DNA of 12,370 nucleotides from Bacteroidota bacterium (GCA_022708385.1 JAKIYU010000052.1:1-12370), one strand, 5' to 3'. Counted from the stretch's first letter, positions 1-7,536 are shown. The notes: generated by a model from the sequence alone, not told the origin. A program made the numbers and translations.

Positions 1-1790
1 GTAAGCACCATATTGTCGGTGTTTGAACAACCATTATTGTCGGTTACTGTTACGGTATAAGTAGTTGTTACTGTAGGTGAGGCCACAGGGTTGTTGACCT
101 GGCTGTTGGTAAGATTGGCCGGTGGAGACCAAATGTAACCAATACCTCCTGAAGCATTTAAAGTGGCGTTGTTGCCAACACAAATCGCCTGGTTAGGGCC
201 TGCTTCGGCCTGTGGTAAGGCATTAACAGATACAGAAACATTGTCTGAAGCAGAACAGCCGTTGGCATCACTAACTGTTACCGTATAAGTTGTATTAACA
301 GCAGGAGATACATTTATGTTCGGTGTGGTAGCATTGGTGCTCCACAGATACTGTGTGCCACCGCTCGCAGTCAGGTTTGCGGCCTGATTAAGACAAATTA
401 TCTGATTTGTACCGGCATCAGCGGGAGGGAGGTTGTTTACGTTAACCGTTTTCTGGCTTGTGGCTGAACAACCGTTGGCATCTGTTACCGTTACTGTATA
501 GGTTGTTGTTACAGTGGGTGAGGCAACCGGATTGGCTATATTGGCATTGTTAAGGCTGGCAGCAGGAGACCATACATATTGTGTGCCGCCGGAGGCATTC
601 AGATTTGTGGTAAAACCGGTGCAAATGGATGTATCGGGTCCGGCGTTGGGCACAGGCAGCGGATTTACTGTAAGCACCATACTGCTTGTAGCTGTACAGC
701 CATTGGCATCTGTTACCGTTACAGTATAGGTTGTTGTAACCGTTGGATTGGCTACAGGGTTGGCGATTGTAGTGCTGCTGAGACCTGTTACAGGTGACCA
801 CTGATAGGAAGTCCCCCCCGTAGCTTGCAAAGTTGTGCTGCCTCCAAGACAAATGGATTTATTAGGACCGGCACTTGGCACGGGCAGCGGATTGACAGTA
901 ATTACCACATTATCGGTAGCACTGCAATTCACACCACTGGTTACTGTTACAGTATAGGTGGTAGTAACAGTAGGGTTGGCAACAGGATTGGCAATTGTGA
1001 TGCTGCTTAGTCCTGTGGCTGGTGCCCATGTAAAAGATGATCCGCCTGAAGCATTAAGGTTTGTGCTTGCATTTAAACAAATGGCGGCATCATTACCGGC
1101 ATTGGCAACCGGTAGGGGGTTTACGGTAACGACTTTGCTGCTAGTAGCGGTGCAGCCATTGGCATCGGTAACTGTAACCGTATAGGTTGTCGTAGCTGTA
1201 GGTGTAGCAACTGGATTGGCAATGTTTGTAGCGCTCAGGCCGGTAGCCGGCGACCATGCATATTGGGTACCTCCGGTAGCATTAAATGTAGTGCTTCCCC
1301 CTGTACATATTGCACTGTTTAAACCAGCACTGGCATTTGGGGGAGGGTTTACTGTAAGTACCATGCTGCTCGTGCCGGAACAGCCGTTGGCATTGGTAGC
1401 AGTTACAGTATATGTAGTGGTAACAGTAGGGTTGGCTGTAGGGCTGGCAATATTGGTCGCGCTAAGACCTGTGGCCGGCGCCCAAGTATAGCTGGTGCCG
1501 CCGCTTGCTGTTATGGTCGTACTGCTGCCTCTGCAAATTGATTTATTTGGCCCTGCGCTGGGTGTAAGTGGCGGGTACATACTTACAACAGCATTGTCAG
1601 TAGCTGTACAGCCGTTGCCATCGGTAACAGTAACGGTGTAGGTTGTATTGGCTGTAGGGTTGACAGTAATGGTTTGAGTATTTACGCCATTGCTCCACTG
1701 ATATGTTCCACCACCGCTTGCTGTGAGTGATGTGGACTGGCCGGGACAGATTGTCTTGTCGGGGCCCGCATTGGCTGTAAGCGGAGGATA
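1..1790 (-). repeat. Eight tandem Ig-like modules coded within the repeat protein
   Basis: Modules run from 1790 downwards and start at 1790, 1577, 1349, 1121, 893, 665, 437 and 224; the last is cut by the window edge after 74 codons. Modules 1 and 7 are 213 bp (71 residues). Modules 2-6 are 228 bp (76 residues), and module 8 follows the long pattern. The core is NPLPV.NAGP...IC, then a SGGT.Y.WSPATGLS segment, then NPVANPTVTTTYTVTVTDANGC. The short type lacks the ATGLS...NPVA.P insertion. Modules are alike at DNA level too (for example, runs coding NPTVTTTYTVT), so unequal recombination could change copy number. They resemble the Ig-like domains common in large Bacteroidetes surface proteins; exact Pfam family not verified. 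Confidence 0.9.
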
Positions 1791-2885
1791 TACCAATACC
1801 TGTTGCGTGGTAGATGCTGTACATCCCCCCATAGAACTGGTAACTGTAAGTGTTACCGTATAAGTACCCGGATTAGGATATGTATATGTAGGATTTTGTT
1901 GTGTCGAAGTTGCCCCATTGCCAAAATTCCATTGATAAGACTGTATGCCTCCCTGATTAACTGTCGATGTACTCTGAAATGTTTTTGTATTGCTACACAA
2001 AGGTGATGTTACCGTAAAAGAGGGTGTTACAATAGTGGGTTGTAAAACAGCCTGCAATACAACCTGGCACCCATTAGCCGATGTCATTGTGCAGTTGTAG
2101 GTGGTGCCGATGGTCGGGTTTTGCAGGGTAATACTTTGAGTAGTAGCCCCTCCTGGTGACCACAGATAGGTAAATCCCGAAGGTGCTGTCAGTACTACTG
2201 TAGAGTTGCCTGCACAAAAGTTCACATTGATTTGCATAGGTTCGCAGGCGCAAGCCAGATAGGCATAGCCAAAATGTGCTCCCTGGTTGCAATCGTAAGT
2301 GGTGTATTCAACGGTTATATTTTGCCCCATATAGGGCGTAAGGTTAACTCCCACCGTAGTCCAGTTTTTCCAACGTACAGACCCCGGGGCAGATTGAAAC
2401 CCTGGAATAGAACCGGACGACACCACGGAATAAAACCCGCAAACAGGGTCAATTAAATTGCCCGATTGATTTAATATACGAATATTAAATTTGGGTTGGT
2501 CTGAAGAGGTATGCCCGGGGTCTTCCAAAACGACGGCATATTTATATATGAAAAGCGAATTTTGTGGGGTTACCGTTAATGTATATCTCAACCTTTCTGC
2601 TTCGTAATTCACATTAGAATTGCCCAACCTTGCCGAACGGGTTGCACCGGGTGGTAGCACATTCAAAAGATTATTGGTTTTCGGGTCTGTACCCCCTGTC
2701 ATAATGGTGTGCCGGCCATTTACTATACCCTGTGTGGGACAGCAACTGGTATAGGTACCTGTGTATCCTACCCAGTTTGTAAAATTACCCATCGAAAAGT
2801 CGGCATTGGGACACGTATTCTGGGCTTCAATAACAAAACCAAAGCACATTAAAAATAAAAAGACCGTTAAAAAAACTCTTTTCAA
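1..2885 (-). CDS. Giant secreted Ig/PKD-like repeat protein, 5' part (open at left edge)
   Basis: At least 961 codons read without a stop from TTG at 2885-2883 to the window edge, so the C-terminus is missing. The start is TTG because an in-frame TAA lies just upstream, and the next ATG (residue 13) would cut the signal peptide. Residues 1-21 form a Sec signal peptide (KR, then a hydrophobic run, ending EAQ). Residues 22-215 are an N-terminal domain rich in aromatic residues that I do not recognise firmly. Residues about 216-285 look Ig-like. About 286-365 is PKD-like (FGNG, then NPTYTYPNPGTYTVTLTV). From residue 366 there are eight tandem modules of 71 or 76 residues, each with an IC near its start and a C (usually NGC) near its end, suggesting one disulfide per module. 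Such proteins in Bacteroidetes are usually secreted adhesins or gliding-type surface proteins exported by the type IX system. The C-terminal sorting domain that would prove this lies outside the window. Confidence 0.9.
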   Translation of the reverse strand, partial: MKRVFLTVFLFLMCFGFVIEAQNTCPNADFSMGNFTNWVGYTGTYTSCCPTQGIVNGRHTIMTGGTDPKTNNLLNVLPPGATRSARLGNSNVNYEAERLRYTLTVTPQNSLFIYKYAVVLEDPGHTSSDQPKFNIRILNQSGNLIDPVCGFYSVVSSGSIPGFQSAPGSVRWKNWTTVGVNLTPYMGQNITVEYTTYDCNQGAHFGYAYLACACEPMQINVNFCAGNSTVVLTAPSGFTYLWSPGGATTQSITLQNPTIGTTYNCTMTSANGCQVVLQAVLQPTIVTPSFTVTSPLCSNTKTFQSTSTVNQGGIQSYQWNFGNGATSTQQNPTYTYPNPGTYTVTLTVTSSMGGCTASTTQQVLVYPPLTANAGPDKTICPGQSTSLTASGGGTYQWSNGVNTQTITVNPTANTTYTVTVTDGNGCTATDNAVVSMYPPLTPSAGPNKSICRGSSTTITASGGTSYTWAPATGLSATNIASPTANPTVTTTYTVTATNANGCSGTSSMVLTVNPPPNASAGLNSAICTGGSTTFNATGGTQYAWSPATGLSATNIANPVATPTATTTYTVTVTDANGCTATSSKVVTVNPLPVANAGNDAAICLNASTNLNASGGSSFTWAPATGLSSITIANPVANPTVTTTYTVTVTSGVNCSATDNVVITVNPLPVPSAGPNKSICLGGSTTLQATGGTSYQWSPVTGLSSTTIANPVANPTVTTTYTVTVTDANGCTATSSMVLTVNPLPVPNAGPDTSICTGFTTNLNASGGTQYVWSPAASLNNANIANPVASPTVTTTYTVTVTDANGCSATSQKTVNVNNLPPADAGTNQIICLNQAANLTASGGTQYLWSTNATTPNINVSPAVNTTYTVTVSDANGCSASDNVSVSVNALPQAEAGPNQAICVGNNATLNASGGIGYIWSPPANLTNSQVNNPVASPTVTTTYTVTVTDNNGCSNTDNMVL

Positions 2886-2930
2886 CAGGTTATTTTATTA
2901 AAATATTAAATTTGAATTACTTTTACTTTT

Positions 2931-2958
2931 CAAATATATAATTTTTTTTTAATATCAA
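2931..2958 (-). promoter_or_regulatory. Promoter of the repeat protein gene
   Basis: On the minus strand TATATTTG (2938-2931) fits the Bacteroidetes -7 element TAnnTTTG. A TTG (2958-2956) lies 17 bp further upstream, where the -33 element is expected. The predicted transcript would have a leader of roughly 40 nt before the TTG start codon at 2885. This was judged by eye from consensus, not from mapped transcripts. Confidence 0.6.
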
Positions 2959-2976
2959 GGTTAAAATCTAATTAAA

Positions 2977-2984
2977 TATTTTTG
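2977..2984 (+). promoter_or_regulatory. -7 element of tilS
   Basis: TATTTTTG fits TAnnTTTG and lies 21 bp before the ATG at 3006. I see no good -33 TTTG at the expected distance. The last three bases of this box are an in-frame TTG that extends the tilS reading frame by eight codons. Because that TTG is inside the promoter box, it should not be in the transcript, which supports the ATG at 3006 as start. Confidence 0.5.
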
Positions 2985-3005
2985 TATTGGCTTTTACCTC
3001 CGAAA

Positions 3006-4349
3006 ATGTATAATTTACAGCAATCATTTACAGCACATATTAAAAAAAACAAACTTGTCGGTGAATCCGACCGTATCTTGCTGGCTGTGAGCGGTGGAAT
3101 TGATTCTGTTGTTATGGCTTTTCTTTTTCACAAAGCAGGCTTCCGCTTTTCAATCGCCCACTGCAACTTCCGGCTGAGAGGCAAAGATTCACAAGCAGAT
3201 GAGGCTTTTGTTAGACAATTGGCGGTGCAATTCAACACTTCCTGCCACATCATACGCTTTAATACCCATGCGTATGCCGAACGCAACCGTATTTCCGTTC
3301 AGATGGCCGCCCGGGAGCTCAGGTATAAATGGTTCAGAGAGTTGCTTAAACAAAAAAAATGCACGTGCGTTGCACTGGCCCATCACAAAGACGATGCGGC
3401 CGAAACTTTTTTAATCAATTTAATCAGGGGAACAGGTATAGCCGGCTTACATGGAATAAGGGAAAAACAAGGGGCTTTTATCCGTCCGCTCTTATTTGCC
3501 TCAAGAAAAGAAATTGAAACTTTTGCAAATGAAAAGGGCATTGTTTTCAGAGAGGATTCTTCAAACAGCGAAGATAAATACTTGCGTAATAAAATCAGAC
3601 ACCATATACTCCCTGTGCTGGAAGATTTGAACCCCTCCATACGCGATTCTCTGTCGGATACCATTAACTATATAGCACAAACCGAGAACCTTTACAAGCA
3701 ATATATTGAAAAACTTAAAGACGAATTGTTGATTAAAAAAGGCAAAACATTTTATATCAGTACTTTAAAACTATCTGAAAATAATGGAGCAGCCACGCTT
3801 CTTTATGAGCTTATCAAACCTTTCGGATTCAACAGTGCACAAACACACAATATTTTCAGTATATTGGATGCCCCGCCCGGAAAGGTTTTCTTCTCGCCGA
3901 CACACACATTGCTTAAAGACAGGGACAGCCTTATTATTAGTCCCATAAATAAACAAACATACGCTGTCTATTCCGTCGAAAATCAAAACTGGGCTATTGA
4001 AAACGATCTCTTTAAAATTGAATTTTCACTGGTACCAGGTAAAAATATTAATCCCAGGACATACAACAAGAACATTATTTACCTTAATGCAAAGCATTTA
4101 AATTTTCCACTTACGCTTAGAAAATGGAAACAAGGTGATACTTTTATGCCCCTGGGTATGAAAAAAATGAAAAAAATAAGCGATTTTCTTATCGATAACA
4201 AAGTAAGTGTTTTCGAAAAAGAAAATATCTATGTCCTTGTTTCTTCAGACCAAATTGCAGCAGTTATCGGCCATAGACCTGACGAAAGATTTAAAGTAAC
4301 TAAAAATTCTGCTGATGTAATAAAAATTGATTTTTCGAGAAAAAACTAA
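3006..4349 (+). CDS. tilS: tRNA(Ile)-lysidine synthase
   Basis: TilS is a cytoplasmic enzyme that uses ATP and lysine to turn C34 of the tRNA-Ile with CAU anticodon into lysidine, so that it reads AUA codons. The 447-residue protein has the PP-loop ATP-binding motif SGGIDS at 29-34. It also has the family segments HCNFRLRGKDSQADEAFV (52-69), AHHKDDAAETFLINLIRGTG (125-144) and RNKIRHHILP (194-203). The C-terminal TilS domain is visible at about 369-430 (LRKWKQGDTFMPLGM, then ISDFL, then IGHRPDER). Length is normal for the family and no key motif is missing. The ATG at 3006 is chosen over an upstream in-frame TTG at 2982 that lies in the promoter box. It is divergent from the repeat protein gene and 39 bp upstream of dsbD. 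Confidence 0.96.
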   Translation: MYNLQQSFTAHIKKNKLVGESDRILLAVSGGIDSVVMAFLFHKAGFRFSIAHCNFRLRGKDSQADEAFVRQLAVQFNTSCHIIRFNTHAYAERNRISVQMAARELRYKWFRELLKQKKCTCVALAHHKDDAAETFLINLIRGTGIAGLHGIREKQGAFIRPLLFASRKEIETFANEKGIVFREDSSNSEDKYLRNKIRHHILPVLEDLNPSIRDSLSDTINYIAQTENLYKQYIEKLKDELLIKKGKTFYISTLKLSENNGAATLLYELIKPFGFNSAQTHNIFSILDAPPGKVFFSPTHTLLKDRDSLIISPINKQTYAVYSVENQNWAIENDLFKIEFSLVPGKNINPRTYNKNIIYLNAKHLNFPLTLRKWKQGDTFMPLGMKKMKKISDFLIDNKVSVFEKENIYVLVSSDQIAAVIGHRPDERFKVTKNSADVIKIDFSRKN

Positions 4350-4356
4350 TTTGTAT

Positions 4357-4364
4357 TAACTTTG
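4357..4364 (+). promoter_or_regulatory. -7 element of dsbD
   Basis: TAACTTTG fits TAnnTTTG and lies between the tilS stop (4347-4349) and the dsbD ATG (4389), giving a leader of about 20 nt. The -33 region (about 4334) reads TTCG, a weak match to TTTG. dsbD may therefore have its own promoter as well as read-through from tilS. Confidence 0.5.
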
Positions 4365-4388
4365 TAAATATTATATAAAAAACAATAT

Positions 4389-6404
4389 ATGAAGAAAAAT
4401 TATATTATTTGTGGTCTTTTAGCAGTACTTTTTCTGTTGAAATTTACCAATAGTTCTTGTGCACAAATACTCGAACCTGTTAAGTGGTCGTTTAGTGCAG
4501 AAAGAACAAGCGGTAATATGGCAGAACTTACGTTTAAAGCTAAAATCGAAAAAACATGGCACCTCTACGGTATTTCCATCCCTGAGGGCGGACCTATAGC
4601 CACATCATTTAACTATACACCTGATAAAACCAAATATGAACTTGCAGGAAAAGTTAGCGAACCCGCCGGAAAATCGAAATTCGACCCGAATTTTGAAATG
4701 GAATTGAAATTATTTGATAAGGAAGCTGTATTTAAGCAAAAAATAAAGATAAAAACAGCCAATGCCTTTACTATAAAAGGCTATGTTGAATATATGTGCT
4801 GCGACGATTCACGCTGCCTGCCACCAACAGAAGCCCCCTTTGAATTTAAAATTGAAAAAAGCACCGACAGTATCCCTCTGAATGATTCGCTGGCTGCCGA
4901 TACGGCACTTGCAGCCGATACGGCTGCTTCGGATACAACACAGGCTGTTTCAGCAGCGTCAGCCCAAAAAACTGAGAAAGAAAAAAGCAGCATATTGTGG
5001 ATATTTTTATTCGGATTCCTTGGCGGTTTGCTGGCCCTGGTTACCCCATGCGTTTTTCCCATGATACCCATGACCGTAAGTTTTTTCCTGAAGGGCAAAA
5101 AAAGCCGTAAAAAAGCTATCAGCGATGCTTTTTTCTATGGGTTGTCCATTATCATCATTTATGTGGTACTCGGTCTCGGTATTTCCATGATTTTTGGTGC
5201 CAATGCACTTAATGCGATGGCTACAAATCCGATTTTTAATGTGTTCTTTTTCTTGTTGCTTGTCGTTTTTGCCATTTCATTTTTTGGCGTTTTCGAACTG
5301 CAAATGCCTTCAAAATGGACCAATGCCCTCGACAGCAAAGCCGATAAAACATCGGGCTTTATAAGTATTTTCTTTATGGCATTTACATTGGTTCTTGTAT
5401 CCTTTTCCTGCACGGGACCCATCATAGGCACTTTGCTTGTCGAGGCGGCTGTTTCAGGTAAAGCACTGTCGCCTTTTATGGGCATGTTAGGTTTTTCTAT
5501 AGCATTGGCTATACCGTTTACTTTATTTGCTGTTTTTCCCTCCTGGCTGCAATCCATGCCCAAATCGGGCGGTTGGCTCAACGCTGTAAAAGTAGTGCTC
5601 GCTTTTATCCTGCTGGCTTTTTCGCTCAAGTTTTTATCTACTGCCGACCTTGTAGGCCAATGGAACCTGCTTTCACGACCGGTATTCCTGGCCTTGTGGA
5701 TTGTCATTTTTACTTTGCTCGGTTTTTATCTTTTAGGCAAACTCAAATTTTCGCACGACAGCGATATGCCCCATATCCCTATTGCAAGGTTATTTATGGC
5801 TTTGGCCGTTTTTGCATTTGTTGTATATATGTTTCCGGGCATGTTCGGGGCGCCGCTAAAACCCATCAGCTCTTTCCTGCCTCCCATGACAACTCAGGAT
5901 TTTGTTATGACTGCTGGTAATGATATGGGGGCATCCGATTTGCCCGAAGGTAAACACGTGAAAAAAGGCGCTCATGGCCTGGTCATGTTTACCGACTATA
6001 ACGAAGGCCTCGCTTACGCACAGAAAAACAACAAACCTGTTTTCCTCGACTTTACAGGCCTGGGATGTGTTAATTGCAAAAAAATGGAAGCCGACGTTTG
6101 GGCTGATAGCAGGGTGCTGAAAATTTTACGCAACGACTATGTAATTATTTCGCTTTACGTTGACGACCGCACAGAACTACCCGAAACCGAGCAATATATC
6201 TCAACCCTGGGAGGTAAAGAACGTAAAATACGAACTGTTGGCCAAAAATGGAGCGATTTTCAGGCCGCAACTTTTGGTGTTAATTCCCAACCTTACTATA
6301 TACTGATCGACAATACCGGAAAGAAATTAGTTGAGGAAGCTTTCTCATTTAATCCCAATGCCGATGAGTTTCTTGCTTTTCTCCAAAGGGGTTTGAAAAA
6401 GTAA
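4389..6404 (+). CDS. dsbD: Thiol:disulfide interchange protein DsbD (protein-disulfide reductase)
   Basis: DsbD passes electrons from cytoplasmic thioredoxin across the inner membrane to periplasmic disulfide partners. The 671-residue protein has all three expected parts. Residues 1-25 are a signal peptide (ends SCA-Q). Residues about 28-157 are the N-terminal Ig-like domain, with C137 and C143 spaced as in the E. coli active pair and an extra C138. Residues 159-199 are a flexible linker rich in Ala, Asp, Ser and Thr. From about 201 to 485 are about eight membrane segments with the paired cysteines TPC221VFP and SC341TGP. The C-terminal thioredoxin domain has GLGC560VNC563KKME, the form usual in Bacteroidetes. 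All six redox cysteines are present, so it should be functional. It follows tilS on the same strand and ends facing the DUF62-family gene. Confidence 0.95.
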   Translation: MKKNYIICGLLAVLFLLKFTNSSCAQILEPVKWSFSAERTSGNMAELTFKAKIEKTWHLYGISIPEGGPIATSFNYTPDKTKYELAGKVSEPAGKSKFDPNFEMELKLFDKEAVFKQKIKIKTANAFTIKGYVEYMCCDDSRCLPPTEAPFEFKIEKSTDSIPLNDSLAADTALAADTAASDTTQAVSAASAQKTEKEKSSILWIFLFGFLGGLLALVTPCVFPMIPMTVSFFLKGKKSRKKAISDAFFYGLSIIIIYVVLGLGISMIFGANALNAMATNPIFNVFFFLLLVVFAISFFGVFELQMPSKWTNALDSKADKTSGFISIFFMAFTLVLVSFSCTGPIIGTLLVEAAVSGKALSPFMGMLGFSIALAIPFTLFAVFPSWLQSMPKSGGWLNAVKVVLAFILLAFSLKFLSTADLVGQWNLLSRPVFLALWIVIFTLLGFYLLGKLKFSHDSDMPHIPIARLFMALAVFAFVVYMFPGMFGAPLKPISSFLPPMTTQDFVMTAGNDMGASDLPEGKHVKKGAHGLVMFTDYNEGLAYAQKNNKPVFLDFTGLGCVNCKKMEADVWADSRVLKILRNDYVIISLYVDDRTELPETEQYISTLGGKERKIRTVGQKWSDFQAATFGVNSQPYYILIDNTGKKLVEEAFSFNPNADEFLAFLQRGLKK

Positions 6405-6460
6405 ATTTACACACAAAATTTTTCCCTTTCACTGTTCATTATTTTGCTGCGGCCCTTCCC

Positions 6461-6640
6461 GTCATAGTATCACTGGCGGCTGGATAGTGCGATGGAAGTT
6501 GATACTATGACTTGCGTGTAGGGCTTTAGTATCACTGGCGGTTGGGTAGTGCGCTGGAAGTTGATGCTATGACTTGCGTGTCGGCCAGTCATGGTATCAC
6601 TGCGGGCTGGGCAGTGTGCTGGGAGTTGATGCTATGACTA
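6461..6640. repeat. Three tandem hairpin-forming units of 62-65 bp
   Basis: The 242 bp between the convergent genes dsbD and the DUF62-family gene hold three diverged copies of one unit. Unit 1 has a perfect 12-bp inverted repeat, GTCATAGTATCA (6461-6472) and TGATACTATGAC (6500-6511). Unit 2 has a weaker left arm (about 6525-6534) and the right arm TGATGCTATGAC (6562-6573). Unit 3 has GTCATGGTATCA (6588-6599) and TGATGCTATGAC (6627-6638). The loops share a G-rich core like CTGGCGG(C/T)TGG.TAGTGCG.TGGAAG. Units 1 and 2 are followed by CTTGCGTGT. The element is richer in G and C than its surroundings. It has no usable reading frame and no T-tract, so it is not a simple terminator. Confidence 0.85.
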
Positions 6641-6646
6641 GAAGGT

Positions 6647-7429
6647 TCACTCCTCAATAACCACATTCACATTATCATTGGGATGCAACCCCAGCAGGCT
6701 ACTGGCCTGTCCTTGATTAAGGGCAATTTCGAGAAGGCCCGTGGTGCTGAAAATAGCCAGCTTTTCGCCCTGCTCTACATCATTGTACGACTGTGAAATC
6801 TTTTGTATTTCATAATTTGAGCCCCTGAAGTTTATCGAGAAATGCTTGCCCTTTGTAAACGACTTAAACAAATCGAGCGATATATTGGTGATAACATTGC
6901 CGTAACTGTCAATATAAAGTACATTGCCTTTAATGACGTTGTTAACTGTAACAGGCGAAATAAAGTACTTTTCGTTCAAACTTTTTTTCACGTTACCCAG
7001 GCTGTCTATTTCTCCTTTTTCAAAAATGTGAGCCGCTACTTTTACAAACACATCACGTGTGGGAAATGTAAAAAAATCTGAATCCTGGTGAATGTCTATT
7101 TCAACAATTTTATCGGCGCTCTGCTCAAAAATCAATGAAAAAATACCGTTGTCTGTCCCAATAAAATAATGCTTTTTATACAGGGCTACAATATGGGCAT
7201 TTTGTAAGGACGCTTCGGTGTTTATGCCTACTATATGTACAGTGCCTTCAGGAAAACTGAGAAAAGCATTTTTTAATACAAAAGACGCAGATATAATATC
7301 ATAAGGTGTGATGTTGTGGGTAATGTCTATAATGCGGGCATCAGGTATCAGCGTCAGTATCGTCCCCTTAACAGCACCAAGGTAATGGTCGCGTAAGCCC
7401 CAGTCGCTTGTTAATGTAATTATCCTCAT
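6647..7429 (-). CDS. SAM hydroxide adenosyltransferase (DUF62) family protein
   Basis: Members of this family hydrolyse S-adenosylmethionine to adenosine and methionine; relatives include chlorinases and fluorinases. The 260-residue protein has the family length and landmarks: ITLTSDWG (4-11) with the catalytic-type Asp at D9, DITH (35-38), FPEGTVH (59-65), GTDNGIFSLI (91-100), RDVFVKVAAH (125-134) and IDSYGNVITNI (173-183). Where many members have VDPGVG this one has INTEAS (69-74), which I believe is common in Bacteroidetes copies. The likely role is SAM hydrolysis in the cytoplasm; halogenation is unlikely in this setting. It is divergent from phoH (107 bp apart), and the order DUF62, phoH, purC seems to recur in this phylum (from memory). 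Confidence 0.88.
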   Translation of the reverse strand: MRIITLTSDWGLRDHYLGAVKGTILTLIPDARIIDITHNITPYDIISASFVLKNAFLSFPEGTVHIVGINTEASLQNAHIVALYKKHYFIGTDNGIFSLIFEQSADKIVEIDIHQDSDFFTFPTRDVFVKVAAHIFEKGEIDSLGNVKKSLNEKYFISPVTVNNVIKGNVLYIDSYGNVITNISLDLFKSFTKGKHFSINFRGSNYEIQKISQSYNDVEQGEKLAIFSTTGLLEIALNQGQASSLLGLHPNDNVNVVIEE

Positions 7430-7439
7430 CTGCTGTTAA

Positions 7440-7471
7440 TTGAACTTTTTTTTAAAAAATTGGTATCTTTG
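7440..7471 (+). promoter_or_regulatory. phoH promoter (-33 TTG, -7 TATCTTTG)
   Basis: TTG at 7440-7442 and TATCTTTG at 7464-7471 match the Bacteroidetes -33/-7 pair with 21 bp between them. The start of transcription should lie a few bases beyond 7471, within the palindrome at 7473-7490, leaving a leader of about 60 nt before the phoH ATG. This is a consensus match only. Confidence 0.6.
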
Positions 7472-7472
7472 T

Positions 7473-7490
7473 ATTGATAAAAATATCAAT
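7473..7490. promoter_or_regulatory. Palindrome at the predicted phoH start site
   Basis: ATTGATA (7473-7479) and TATCAAT (7484-7490) are perfect inverted repeats around AAAA. The site begins two bases after the -7 box of phoH and ends five bases before the possible -7 box of the divergent DUF62-family gene. It could be an operator for a dimeric repressor that affects both genes, or a hairpin at the 5' end of the phoH mRNA. The sequence is AT-rich, so a chance origin is possible. Confidence 0.4.
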
Positions 7491-7494
7491 AGGG

Positions 7495-7502
7495 CAAAAA
7501 TA
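7495..7502 (-). promoter_or_regulatory. Possible -7 element of the DUF62-family gene
   Basis: On the minus strand the bases read TATTTTTG, fitting TAnnTTTG, about 65 bp upstream of the ATG at 7429. I find no -33 TTTG at the proper distance, and the surroundings are very AT-rich, so the match is weak. If real, the transcript would cross the palindrome at 7473-7490. Confidence 0.3.
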
Positions 7503-7536
7503 AATAAACGCCTTTAATAAAAAAATATATTTATTC

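Noticed and set aside
514..1491. Several plus-strand open frames of 60-91 codons within the repeat region
   Set aside because: They recur with the repeat period and are low-complexity antisense readings of the minus-strand repeat protein gene.
2982..3005. TTG-started N-terminal extension of TilS
   Set aside because: The TTG is the end of a TAnnTTTG promoter box, and the extra eight residues do not look like a TilS start.
5159..5707. Open frame of 182 codons on the minus strand inside dsbD
   Set aside because: It lies wholly antisense to well-supported dsbD codons, has no recognisable motif, and is biased in composition as an antisense shadow would be.
6461..6640. CRISPR array
   Set aside because: There are only three units, each is diverged throughout, the conserved part spans the whole unit with no unique spacers, and no cas gene is near.
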